This document shows, piece by piece, positions 12,652-25,100 of a stretch of DNA of 64,000 bases. The position numbers were made by a program, and so were the translations under genes. The stretch covers positions 808,501-872,500 of the forward strand of contig CM076140.1 in assembly GCA_038025085.1 (NCBI GenBank). The letters are read 5' to 3'. This DNA is from Tetragonia tetragonoides (lineage: Eukaryota; Streptophyta; Magnoliopsida; Caryophyllales; Aizoaceae). Every line of letters starts with the position of its first letter. Position 1 is the stretch's first letter. Below the pieces are notes generated by a model. That model worked only from the letters and a program-made list of their open reading frames with translations, did not search any database and was not told the origin of the DNA.

Positions 12652-15010
12652 TATAACACCCCGAATTTTCTACTAAAATAAATAAGTAAAAGTAAATAGA
12701 CTCGAGCCGAAAATTCGGCAGAATTCCTTTTGTAAACACACTACCCAGCCTAATAAGGCTTATAAAAACCTGCTTAACAAAAATATAAAACAAAATCCAA
12801 CAACCCAGCGGAAGACTCTAATAACATTCGGGGCGCTACCGCCACACTCACTCATACGAATGAGTGTAAGGCTCTTCAACTGAAAACTAATAATAACAAT
12901 AATCTCAATATTAGTATAGGTGGTCTATTTAATTACAACTTAATTATCTTAATAAAAGAACAAACTACTATTTCTTCGTGTACGTCTATCTGAAAGCGTT
13001 CCTCACTGACATTTGTATATAATAAACTTCAATCTGCAAAAATGTGAGAATTTGCAACGTCAGCAATGCTGGTAACTCACATCTAGTACGTAAAACTCAT
13101 TCTAGATTCAAATCAAGTCTAAACGTATAAACATGCTTCAATTTAATCAAACAAGAGATCCTAATTAGTCTTTTGCAAACTTTACTTACTATAAACACCA
13201 TACACTTATACAAATAAAGAGAATACCAACGATAGTACTAAAAACAAGTAACTTCTTTCTTGATATCCTCTATACTCGGGATATCTTAATAGCTTTTATT
13301 ATTAATTTTGCATTACTGAGCTGGGCATAAGGGAGAGGTTCCTAGGGCCGCCGCATCTTGGAGGCGTTTAAACCCTTGACCACAACTGGGGGGCAAGCCA
13401 CAACTGGGGGCCTAATGTGCTACACCTGCTGACCACAACTGGGGGTCATAGCCACAACTGGAGGCTAGGTCACAACTGGGGACCGCAGCTAAGCTCTGAG
13501 AACGTCTCCCATATAACACATCTGGAGTACCCGTAGGTTCCTACTACCCACAGCCATCTTCCACTTTACGTTATTAATAGCTTAAGTAGCTTTTCATTTC
13601 TATTCTTATAAGACCACCATAACACGTCATGTAGTGGATCATGACGTTCACACAACCTAGCAACATAAAGCACATAATCTTTTCTTTACTCAATTGCATA
13701 GCTTTAGCTCGTATAACTTCTCATATAAACACACATCATCCTCTCAACTAGTAGGCATATCACAACAACAATCATACTTTACTTTCATTTATCTCATTTG
13801 TACTGGTACATAGACTCATTCATATAGTTCTCTTATCTTTACTTTAGCTGTAACTCAGGTAGTAACTCTTTACTACCCTTATCTTCGTAAGCTGGCTTAT
13901 AAATCAATTTCTCTTCCTCTTTGACTTGGCTTATAAAACTTTCACAATCAACTTAATCATGTACATATGTTCTATTTGAACGTCATTAACATCATCATTA
14001 ATATCCACAATATTCTTTAATTACTTATTTACTCACTAACTCACTAGTAGTCTAACTAGCCTATCTTTTTATACGCACAACACAAACATAACTAGCTGAA
14101 ATTTATAATCGAATAAATTACAGCAACACAACACTTATAAATCATCTCATAAAACATACCACCTTAACTCGTAAATGCTAGCTGCAATTCAATGGCTAAA
14201 TACCAGCCCATAGATTCTCAATTTCACATTTAAACCAATTCAATCATATATACACATAATAAGGCTCAAATTGAATGTAAAATGAACCCTACATAGTAGA
14301 TGTAGTTACCTCTAATCGAACCACCGAAAGCCATTACGCACCATAAACGTCAATTCAATCCTCAAACATCCATCATATATGCATAGAAATAGAATAGATA
14401 AATTAAAATCCAATTCAGAAAATTAATCACTAAATACCCAATTCAATTTAGGGTTTAGGGTTTGTGGTCACAAACCAACTTAAACTGTGAACTAGGCATC
14501 GACTTGGGTGGCGTCTAGGTGGCGTTTGGCACCTGGTGGTCGCCGGAATCTATGGTAACCACCATGGTCAGCAACTCGCACAAAACAGAGGAGAGAAAAA
14601 GAGCAGAGAATTTCGACCTTCTACAGCAAGATTCACTCGTCAACAGCACAGATCACCAAAACGCAGTAAAGTTCCGAATCTGCAGTACAGCTATGGCGAA
14701 GTGCAATGAACAAAGTGAGGAGATGGTGGTGAGAGAAATCGTGGTGGTGGGTTGAAAAACAGAGGACATGGAGTCCTTGAGGGTTTTATGCGTGAAAGAG
14801 AAAATAAAGAAAAAGAGAAGGCTTGGGGAAAATTTACTGGTGAAGGAATAAAAAAACACACATCAAAATCTCTTTTCTAATACAAAACCAAAAGCAGTAA
14901 AACACTTAGATAAATATATCTAATCAGTAAATACATAAATAAGCCCAAAACTAAATAAATACCGCGTTATATATTAATAAATCATTTTTAAGAAAATACT
15001 CAAATTAAAT
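12652..15010. mobile_element. Unclassified repeat element beginning TAACACCCCGAATTT
   Basis: The abrupt TAACACCCCGAATTT start is a kind of terminus I associate with dispersed plant repeats whose other end reads CGGGGTGTTA. Here the far end (about 14990, TTTTTAAGAAAATACT) seems eroded. The inside has an A/C-rich strand, a CACAACTGGGG minisatellite (13365-13490), and no reverse transcriptase, integrase or transposase. An open frame at 14519-14755 shows no family. Class and right boundary are uncertain. Confidence 0.4.
13365..13490. repeat. CACAACTGGGG minisatellite
   Basis: Five copies of CACAACTGGGG or CACAACTGGAG at irregular 18-45 bp spacing, each followed by a G-rich or GCC-rich spacer. 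It lies inside the unclassified element 12652-15010. Confidence 0.7.
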
Positions 15011-17017
15011 TATTTAGATTAGGCTATAATCTAATGTAAAGTCCAAACTTTCACCCCTTATTATCTTCCATGTCCATGTTGCTTGTTATGAGGAAACACA
15101 CGCAATGTTCCCTGTAATTACCAACATGTCATCATCATACGGCTATATATACACCTACTTGTCAGATTGTTGGTATCTTAGCCCCTCCACGTTCCGGTAA
15201 CTAGTAGGCGCAAGTGTCTATCAATGTGGAGTATCATGGCAGAGTTATTTCTTTTTTGAAAAAAGTGGTGATCCAGTAATTTTAAATTTACTTCAAATTA
15301 AGTGATTTATTAAGGTAAGATTATGTGATTTGAATATCTATTTTTTTCATGTCTTGTAATTATCGGCTTTCAGGAATCATGTTAGTTTCTTAATAGTGCT
15401 ACATTGACGTGGTCAGAGCTTGCGTTAGTTGTTCAGCTAGTGTGATATGTTCGTTGTTGAACACGCGAGTTTGAACATGACGTAGCAGGAGGGGTCTCGA
15501 TCACCATTCATTTGCACATTCTTTTTAATAAGCAAAAGAAAATAAACATATATAGGGAGAAAATTAGACTTATAGTTATTATATGGTTAGTTTGACCAAT
15601 TTTGGTGGATTTGAGCTAGATAATTTTTTTTTTTTTAGAAGTTAGATGATGTATTTTTTAACTTAACTTGGCTGAGAAAGACAAGTCAGTCAACCCAATT
15701 TATCTATTAAAGCACATTGCCTTTAACTTTGGAGGGCAAAAACAAGAGAAAATCTAGCTTTTCCATGTACAGATAACTCGTAAAAGAGATTCTAATTTTA
15801 ATTTCATTTATTTTTGTTCCTTTTAAACTTTTTTAGATGGGTTGTGTCATACAAATTTATATTGTTGTGTGATAAACCTATACTTGTGCGATGTACAATA
15901 ATACAAGCGATTCTTCCTATCCTATGAACAAAGCTATTTTATATTTATGGAGCTGCTTATTAAGTTGCTGAATTTTAAATCCAAGTGCATATGAAACCGG
16001 CACTAAAACACCGTGGCTTGCTACCATCAATGTGCTAATGATTGCCATTAAAAATAAAAATTGATGATGGCATCAACATGTAGTACAAATATTAATTATG
16101 TAGGAATGATGTTAATTGGTTTTGTTAATCATCCCAACTCTCATTAAGCAAGGATCTAATAAGAAGAGACGAGGCAAGGATTACGACTGAGAAACAAACA
16201 TATGCTTTCATTATAGATACTGCCAAAATAGCTTTTTTGTCTCATCAATTTTGTATGTTTGTATGACGGCATATTTTCAAGTTTTTTTTGTACTAATAAG
16301 TAAGCATACTGATAATTCATTAGAGGAAACAAAGAAAATTAAATCATGGACGATCTGTTTTATAGAAAACTTTAAATTTCGTCTAATTGTCTTGTTTATG
16401 GTCTTGCATCATATCAAAAGTCAAAAGAGTAAATAATGGTGAGGGCAATGGTAGTGGATTGATGGTGTGGTCACCATCAATGCAGATCATCTGCCTCTTA
16501 TATGTATCACTATATGTACCAACTAGTGATAACCACGTTCTGGTTATTCGTGATTTTGTCATGCATCCTAATTTAATAATAAATTAAATTTAAAATTCGA
16601 TGTGTCAAATGTATAAAGGAGTGGACAGGAGATGACACACAAAATAGGACAGAGAATCCTTATTGGGTCACCAGACTATGCATGTACCTCAATTCTTTTT
16701 GAGATCTACTTGGCACTTTACCTCGACATTTCAATAATTGACTTTTTTTAGAAGCTATGAGAGGTTTTAGTGCCAACATTTATATAATTAGTTTAAAAGG
16801 CATCAAACTAATATTTAGTCGACATGTACGAAGACACCTAGATTACTTGACATGATATATAATCGTCCTGAGCATAACTTTTATAATGGTAGGCGCTTAA
16901 TGTCGCATCGCTTGACATCCTTCGCCCACAAGCCCTCTTTCCAACAAATACCCCCTAAAGAGTATTATAAGGTTTAGTGCTTCTAATAGGAGTAGACATA
17001 ACCAGTGCATAACTTTC
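15011..17017. other. Gene-free AT-rich stretch
   Basis: Only short open frames (for example 16251-16436) with no family resemblance. Apart from the SINE-like relic at 15404-15520 nothing can be supported. Confidence 0.45.
15404..15520 (+). mobile_element. 5'-truncated SINE body, same family as 55285-55525
   Basis: Shares ACATTGACGTGGTCAG, TTCAGCTAGTGTGATATG and GAACATGACGTAGC with the reverse strand of 55285-55400. The tRNA-like head seen in that copy is missing here, as expected of a 5'-truncated retroposed copy. Confidence 0.55.
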
Positions 17018-20000
17018 ATGCTGAGGTTTTGAGAGTTTGGAGAATTATTTTCCAAAAGTTACACCTGAAACTTTTCAAGTATATTATCAAGTTACAGAAA
17101 CACATTTTTTTTCACAGATTGTAGTTATTTAATATAACTTTAATGAAAAAAGTTACGCCGAAAAAAGAAATAACCCAAAAAATTAGAAATCACTACAAAC
17201 AAATTGGGAAAAATTATGAGACCTCACTATAATAGTAGAAATGGCTTGGGGGAGGGTTTGGTGGCACGAAGTGGTGGGGAGCCATGCTCGGCACCCAAAA
17301 ACTGGGATTAACAAAGGGCCCGATAACCTACCCTGAGGGCCTCCCATGTCCCCTAGGGGTGTCCCATGCGATGTGGTGCAAATTTACCCACCTTTGTTCC
17401 GGGGCATCTCGGAAGCCCAAAAAAGTGGATTATAGCCTTCGTTTTCGACTTCCCGGGGCCCGGCTGTCATTTTTGCCCAAAATTCTACGGGGGGTCTATA
17501 ATGACCCTAAAGGACCTTCGGTGCCCCTGGAGGATCATCCGGATTCCCGAACTTCCATATCACCCATGCCTTTGGTGTTCCGATTTTTCTACCAATGTCC
17601 CGTAAAATGCCCTTTCAAGCCTATCAAGGACCGGGTAAGCAACCCCGAGGGCCTCCAATGTCCCCTAGGGTTGTTCCGTGCGATGTGGTGCGAAAAAATC
17701 AACCTTCGTTCCAAAGCCTACCGGAAGCCCAAAAAACGTGTATTATAACCTTCGTTTTCGGCTTCCAGAGGCCCGGGTGTCATTTTCACCCTAACTTCTA
17801 CGGGGGGCCTATCATGACCCTAGATGACCCTCGATGCCATGGGAGGGTCATCCGGATCTCGAAACTTTGATATCACCCATGTCTTTGGTGTTCCAATTCT
17901 TACACCATTGTCCCATAAAACGCCTTTCCAAGCCTATAAGGGACCGGATAAGCAACTCCGAGAGCCTCCCATGTCCCCTAAGGTTTTTCCTTGCGATGTG
18001 GAGCAAAAATATCCACCTTCGTTCCGTGGCCTCCCGGAAGCCTAAAAAACGTGGATTATAGCCTTCATTTTCGGGGCGTACCAGGGCCCAGGTGTCATTT
18101 CTGCCCAAACTTCTCCATGGGTCAATTTTGACCCCAGAGAACCTTCGGTGCCCCGGAAGGGTCATCCGGATCTCCAAACATTTATATCACCCATGCCTTT
18201 GGTATTCTGATTCTAACACCAATGTCTTGTAAAATGCTCTTCCAAGCCTATCAAAGACTGGATAAGCAACCCCGAGAGCCTTTCATGTCCTCTAGGGTTG
18301 TTCCGTGCGATCTGGTGTGAAAATATCAAACTTCGTTTCGGGGCCACCTGGAAGCCCAAAACACGTGGATTATTATAGCCTTCGTTTTTCAGCTTCCAGG
18401 GGCCCGGCCGTCATTTTTGCCCAAACTTCTCCGGGGGGTGTATCATGACCCTAGAGGAAGCTCGGTGCCTTGCGAGGGTCATTCGGATCCACGAACTTCG
18501 ATATCACCAATGTCTTTGCTGTTCCTATTCCTACACTAGTGTCCCGTAAAATGCCCTTCCAAGCCTATCAGGGATCGCATAAGAAACCCTAAGAGCCTCC
18601 TATGTCACCTAGGATTGTTCCTTCCGATCTGGTGCGAAAATATCCACCTTCATTCCAGAGCCTCCCGAAAGCCCAAAAACGTGGATTATAGCCTTCGTTT
18701 TCTGCTTCCCGAGGCCCGGGTGTCATTTTTGCCCAAACTTAGTCGGGGGGTTTATCATGACCCTGGAGGACCCTTGGTGCCTTCGTAGGGTCATCTGGAT
18801 CCCCGAACTTTAATATCACCCATATCTTTGGTGATTTGATTCTTACACTAGTGTCCCGTAAAACGCCCTTCCAAGCCTAACAGGGGCACGATAAGCAACC
18901 CCGAGAGCCTCCCATGTCTCCTAGGGTTGTTTCGTGCGATGTGGTGCGAAAATATCCACCTTCGTTACGGGGCCTCCCGGAAGCCCAAAAAAGTGGATTA
19001 GCATTCGTTTTCAGCTTTCCAGGGCCACGGTGTCATTTCTGCCCAAATTTCTCCGAGGGGTATATCATGATCCTGGAGGAGCCTAGGTGACTCGGGAGAG
19101 TTATCCAGATCCCCAAACTTTGATATCACCAATGTCTTTGGTGTTCCGATTCTTACACCAGTGTCCCGTAAAACGCCCTTCCAAACCTATCAAGGACTGG
19201 ATAAGCAACCACGAGAGCCTCCCATGTCCCCTAGGAATCTAGGATTGTTCATTGCGATCTGGTGCAAAAATATCTACCTTAGTTCCATGGTCTCCCGTAA
19301 GCGTAAAAAAGTGGATTATAGCCTTCGTTTTCGGCTTCCTGGAGCCCGAGTGTCAGTTTTGCCCAAACATCTCCTGGAGGTCTATTATGACCTTAGAGGA
19401 CCTTCGATGCCCCGGGAGGGTCATCCGGATCCTCGAACTTCCATATCACCATGCCTTTTGTGTTCCAATTGTCACACCAGTGCCCGTGAAACGCCCTTTC
19501 AAGCCTATCAAGGACCGGGTAAGCAACCCCGAGGGCCTCCCACGTCCCTAGGGTCTCCGTGCGATGTGGTGCGAAAATATCAACCTTTGTTGCGGAGCCT
19601 CCCGGAAGCCCAAGAAACGTAGATGATAGCCTTCATTTTCGGCTTCCCAAGGCTTGGGTTTCATTTTTGCGTAAACTTATTCGGGGATCTATCTTGACCC
19701 TGGGGCACCCATGTCTTGGTGTTCCGACGATTCTTACGCCAGTGTCCCATAAAACGCCCTTACAAGCCTATCACAACTCCGACAGTCTCCCATGTCCTCT
19801 AGGGTTTTCCGTGTGACGTGGTGCGAAAATATCACTTTCGTTCCGGGGTCTTACGGAAGCCCAAAAAACATGGAATATAGCCTTCGTTTTTGGCTTCCCA
19901 GGGCTTGGGTGTCATTTTTGCCCAAAATTCTCCGTGGGGTCTATTATGACACTAGAGGACCCTTGGTGCCCCGGAAGGGTCATCCGAAACCCCGAACTTC

Positions 20001-21320
20001 TATATCACCCATGCCTTTGGTGTTCCGTTTCTAACACTAGTGTCCCATAAAACGCCATTCCAAGCTCATCACGAACCGGACAAGCAACTCCGAGGGCCTC
20101 CTATGTCCCATTGGGTTGTTCCATGCGATATGGTGCGAAATTATCAACCTTCGTTTGGGGCCTCCCGGAAGCCCAAAAAAGGTGGATTGTAGCTTTCGTT
20201 TTCGGCTTCTTGGGGTCCGAGGTGTCATTTTCGCTCAAACTTCTCTGGGGGTCTATCATGACCCTAGAGGACCATTGGTGCCTCGGGCGGGTCATCCAGA
20301 TCCCCGAACTTTGATATCACCAATGTCTTTGGTGTTGCGATTCTTACACCAATGTCCCGTAAAACACCCTTCCAAGCATATCAGAGACCGTATAAGCAAC
20401 CCCGAGAGCCTCCCATGTCCCCTAGGATTGTTCCTTGCGATGTGGTGAGAAAATATCCACCTTCATTCCGAGGCCTCCCGGAACCCCGAAAAACGTGGAT
20501 AAGCCTTCGTTTTCGGCTTCCTACGGCCCGGGTGTCATTTTTGCCCAAACTTCTCTTGGGGGTCTATTATGACACTAGAGGACCCTCGGTGCCCCGAGAG
20601 GATCGTCTGGATCTTCGAACTTCCATATCACTCATGCCTTTGGAGTTCCGATTCTTCCACCAATGTCCAGTAAAACACCCTTTCAAGCCAATCAAGGACC
20701 GGATAAGCAATCTCGAGGGCCTCCCATGTCCCCTATGGTTATTCCGTGCGATGTGGTGCGAAAAAATCAACGTTCGTTTCGGGGCCTCCCGGAAGCCCAA
20801 AAAACGTGTATTATAGCCTTCGTTTTTGGCTTCCAGGGCCCCGGGTGTCATTTTCACCCAAACTTCTCAGGGGGGTTTATCATGACCCTAAAGGACCCTC
20901 GATGCCTCGGGAGGGTCATCCGAATACCCGAACTTCGATATCACCCATGTCTTTGGTGTTCCGATTCTTACACCAGTGTCTCAAAAAACACCATTCCAAG
21001 CCTACCAAGGACAGGATAAGCAACCCCAAGAGCATCCCATGTCTTCTAGAGTTGTTCCTTGCGATGTGGAGCGAAAATATCCACCTTCATATTGAGACCT
21101 CTCGAAAGCCCAAAAAATGTGAATTATAGCCTTCGTTTTCAGCTTCGCAGAGCCCCAGTGTCATTTTTGCCCAAACTTTTCCGAGGGGTCTATTTTAACC
21201 TTTGAGCACCCTCGATACACCGGGAGAGTCATTAGAAACCCTGAACATCTATATCATCCATGCCTTTAGTGTTCTAATTCTAACATCAGTATCCCGTAAA
21301 ATATCTTTCCAAAACCCCTA
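17018..21320 (+). repeat. Array 2 of the ~310-bp hairpin repeat element (plus orientation)
   Basis: Head at 17018-17300 (TTTTGAGAGTTTGGAGAATT, then CTCACTATAATAGTAGA, then GTGGTGGGGAGCCATGCTCG) is near-identical in order to that of array 3. About 13 monomers follow: AAGCCTATC or close variants at about 17618, 17931, 18245, 18559, 18870, 19185, 19499, 19766, 20061, 20372, 20684 and 20997. Nearly all are the subtype with CCTCCCATGTCCCCTAGGG. It stops inside a monomer near 21320 without the tail seen in arrays 1, 3 and 4, so this copy is 3'-truncated. One monomer (19499-19766) is shortened by about 45 bp. Confidence 0.9.
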
Positions 21321-22118
21321 TTTTCTTTCTTCTCGCCGGTCACCATTATTCATTGTAAGTTGGGACTTTTTTTTTTTTTTTTTTTGCTCGTTATTGTAAG
21401 TTGGGACTTGGGACCCGAGAAATGGGTAAAAATAGAGGGGGGAAAAAGCAAATTAAAGCTGAAAGAAAGAAGGAAATATACCAAACCTTTGAACAACATG
21501 CCGTTTCATAACTTGATAAGAATAAATTTATTTCTCACTTTTGACCTCAAAAAACGTAAAATATTCTTTGAAACTGCTTTATTTTTTGATGTGAAAGACC
21601 GCGAGAATGGTAAAAGAATCCTAACCCCACAAATTTCCACCCTTTAACCCAGAAAAGCAAAGAAAAAAAAAGGGGGTCCCAATTTATTACTTTTTTTTTG
21701 TTGTCATTTTCTCATATTTTCTATTCTCCCCCCTCAATTTTTGCTTTTCTCATATTTTCCTGGTCAGTAGAGATTACAGAACAGAACAGGAAAGGCCAAA
21801 GTTGTATCTTGTATCAATGTAACTTTCACTTCTGGGTTTCAGATTTTCTCTCTCCCTTCCTTTAATTTGGAGCCTCCTTAATGTCTGTTGTGTCAATTTC
21901 TTGTTACCTAGTGTTCACATTTTTCCTTGACTAGAAGAAAGTGAGAAAAAAATTTAATAAAGACCCAAAATATGTTCTTTACTTACCCACAACAATGCTG
22001 TCCTTTTCAAACACAAAGGGTTTTTTGTTTTAGTTCTAGTTACTAGTTCTAGTTTAGTTTTTAGAGCAATGATGTTACTTGTGAGCTTGTAATTTTGTGG
22101 GAGAGAGATCCCAGAAAA
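21321..22118. other. Upstream region of the EDR4-like gene
   Basis: No gene. Contains a T20-type homopolymer near 21367 and pyrimidine-rich stretches. The final part is presumably promoter and 5' leader of the gene starting at 22119; no TATA box was clear. Confidence 0.45.
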
Positions 22119-25100
22119 ATGGCGGAAACCTCGAAACTGCGTTTGGTTCGTTGCCCAAAGTGTGAAAATTTGCTGCCTGAGCTCCCTGATTACTCTGTAT
22201 ATCAGTGTGGTGGATGTGGTGCTGTTCTTCGAGGTATTTAATTGATTTCCTTAGAAGTTTGATATAAATATCTGATCTTTTGTTTGAGCTAGTTAAATTT
22301 TCCTTTTTATGTATGATGTAAATATTTACCTTGTTGCTTGATATGAGATCACCCATTTGCAAAACTTGCTTAATTTATTTGTTAGCTTAATTGAGATGGC
22401 TTTGCGTGATCTGGGAGTGATAATAGGGCACTTTGTCTTGTTTTTGTTGTTTTGGTCTGTATCTGCAGCAAAAAAAGGTAATCTGGAAGGGGGTAATGGG
22501 TCAGAGAGGTCTGAAGAGGAAAGGATTGGGGTGGTTATTGATAAATCTAACAATTTCTCAGGGAAAGCAGAGAATTTTGTTGAGAAAGAGACAGTTTCTG
22601 GGGTTGAGAATGGAGAGGGTAGGGTGAGTGATAGTGAGGGGAGTGTTGAAACTGTTGCTGAAAGATTTGGTAATGATTCGAAGCGGGTTGTGGGTAAATG
22701 GCCTCTTGAGGATGGGAATTCCATTAAACATGAACTAGGTAATGGGAATTTGGAGCCTAAGGTTGATAAGTTGGAAACCCATGTTGAGAATGGTGATGGC
22801 TTGAGGAGATCTGGTCGGCTGTTTGAGCGTAAACCAAGTGATAAAGGGGAAGAACAGCGGTTTGGGAGGATCAGAAGAGATTACTTTGAAGGAGTAAGAA
22901 GTTCAAGTTCGAATCAGGTTGGCGAAGGCACATCTAAATGTGATTTGGATTCTATTTATCAAAATGAAGTGAGTAAAGCTACTAGAGCTGAGTACATGGA
23001 TACTGATCGAGAGGAATTATTGAGAAAGTTGGATGAATTGAAGGAGCAACTAAGTAGGGTAAAAAACGTGAATGACAAGTCCCGTGAAAAGATTCCACTG
23101 GAGCACAGAATGCCCCATGTTGAACCTTATGTTGAACCAGATGATTATTTTCGCAATCATCCATCTGGCTTTCACCGGGTTTCGAGGCAGTTTTCTGCTC
23201 CTAATAAGCATGTTGCAGGAGGGCCTTGTTTTGAACATTATCACGAGCCATATTCTGTCCCTAGTAGGTCTGATATGGGTATTCATAATTACCACAATTC
23301 AGTGCAGAGCTCAAATCATGTTCCTAGGTATGAAGATTCATTTGAAACCCAAATGTTCAGGAGACCTCCTCCACGAAGGATCCCTAGTCACCCTGGTCAC
23401 CCTAGTCACCATCGGTATATGAGTCCTGAGCCAGAACCTTTTGATCCACACCCATATGACATGACCCTCCACAAGCTTTCTTGCTCTTGCTATCAGTGTT
23501 ATGACCCACAACCCCAAGTTCCATTGCAAATCCCACCATCAGCCTTTGGTAACAGAAGGTATCCTCATGTTACTAGCAAGGCTGTACCATATCATCATGA
23601 ACCCCATAGTGCTTTTGGCTCACATGGATATAATTCTCGGATGGTCAATACTCCTCCAATGAGTTCTTGTGAACCACAACCTCACACAAGGTGGCCAAGT
23701 GATCTCAACCCTGAAATGGGCACTTTTACTCGTGCTCGTCCTCAAAGAGTGGTTTTGGGTAATGGTCATCACTGCCATCCTGTAGCTGGGGGTGCCCCAT
23801 TTGTAACATGTAACAACTGCTTTGAGTTGCTAAAATTGCCGAAAAAGGTGTTTTCCAAGAAGGGTGAGTGGAAAATGTCTTGTGGAGCTTGCTTTTCAGT
23901 AATTTCTTTTGCGGTTGTGGATGAGAAGATTGTCCCTGTTGACACATCTGTGAAGCAAACTACAACTGAGGCTCTTTACAGCTCCAATAATGTGAGTCAT
24001 GGGCATGTGAAGCGGGATAATACAAGCTTTTGCTCCGAGGACTACGCTAACTCAGTTTATGATTTTCAAGCAATGGATAGAGAGCCTGTTTCCTCCTCGA
24101 CTTGTCAACGTGTTAGCTCCAGCAAGTCTGAAGAAATGAACAACCTTCACTCAGTTTCAGCTACCACTTCTGAGGATGAGCGATTTTCTGATGATTTGAT
24201 TGCTAGACAAGGAGTTACCTCTTCAGCTGAACCACCTGAAAATGCAGCTGCTTCTCCTCCTCCTCCAGGGTCACTTGAAGACCCTTTTGATCACACTGCT
24301 AAGTATCGTGCTGTAAACCAATGTGGGAAGGGAAATTTAAGTAGTCGGTCAGATCAAGAGAGAGTTATAACGAACAAAAGCACCATAAGGCAGAACTCTT
24401 TGAAGGAGTCTTTGGCAACTGAAATGGATATATCACTTAATGATTATGGAAATACTGGGGTAGCACAAGACTCAACAGATGTTTATAGAGAAGATGATCA
24501 GCCAAAAGGCAAGAAAGGGGCCGATTCATTTTTGGCAGGAATTCTAAAGAAGAGCTTCCGGGACTTCTCTAGATCCAATCAAACCATGGAAAGTGCCAAA
24601 AGAAATGTTACAGTTAATGGGCGTCTCATACCAGATAGATTGGTTAAGAAGGCAGAAAAGCTGGCTGGTCCAATATACCCTGGGCAATACTGGTAAGTAA
24701 ATGTACTTCAAATGTAGATTAGCATATCATAGTTGTGGTGTACTGCCAATGTTTGACTAAATGTAGAGCTAATGATTCTCAACTGAAGATTCTACTATTC
24801 TAGAAATTCTCCGACCTCTTTGTAGTCTGATAGTGTCTGAGTGTCAATATTCTGTACCATCCTGTCTGATGTGCTACTGATCTGCATGCTACAGGGAAGT
24901 CCTTGGTTCCTGTGTGTTTGTATTTTGGCGTGCTGAGTATGGCTTCTTTAGCTGATGTGCTATATTCTCAGTTATCTCTCTCAGTCTCCCCCCCCCCCCC
25001 CAATTAAAAAAAAAACTAAATAAAACCCAGAAAAGAAGAAAAAGAAAACGCAAAAATTGAAAGCTTGCTGCTTCATGATGTGATGTTTTGCTGCACAGAC

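Noticed and set aside
12652..15010. LTR retrotransposon
   Set aside because: No long terminal repeats, primer-binding site or polymerase domain could be found.
9574..21129. Many open frames of 60-154 codons on both strands of arrays 1 and 2
   Set aside because: They follow the repeat period, overlap on both strands and show no protein family. They come from the stop-poor GC-rich monomer.
8465..21320. Arrays 1 and 2 as CRISPR or rDNA spacer
   Set aside because: Repeat units are ~310 bp without unique spacers, and no rRNA gene adjoins.
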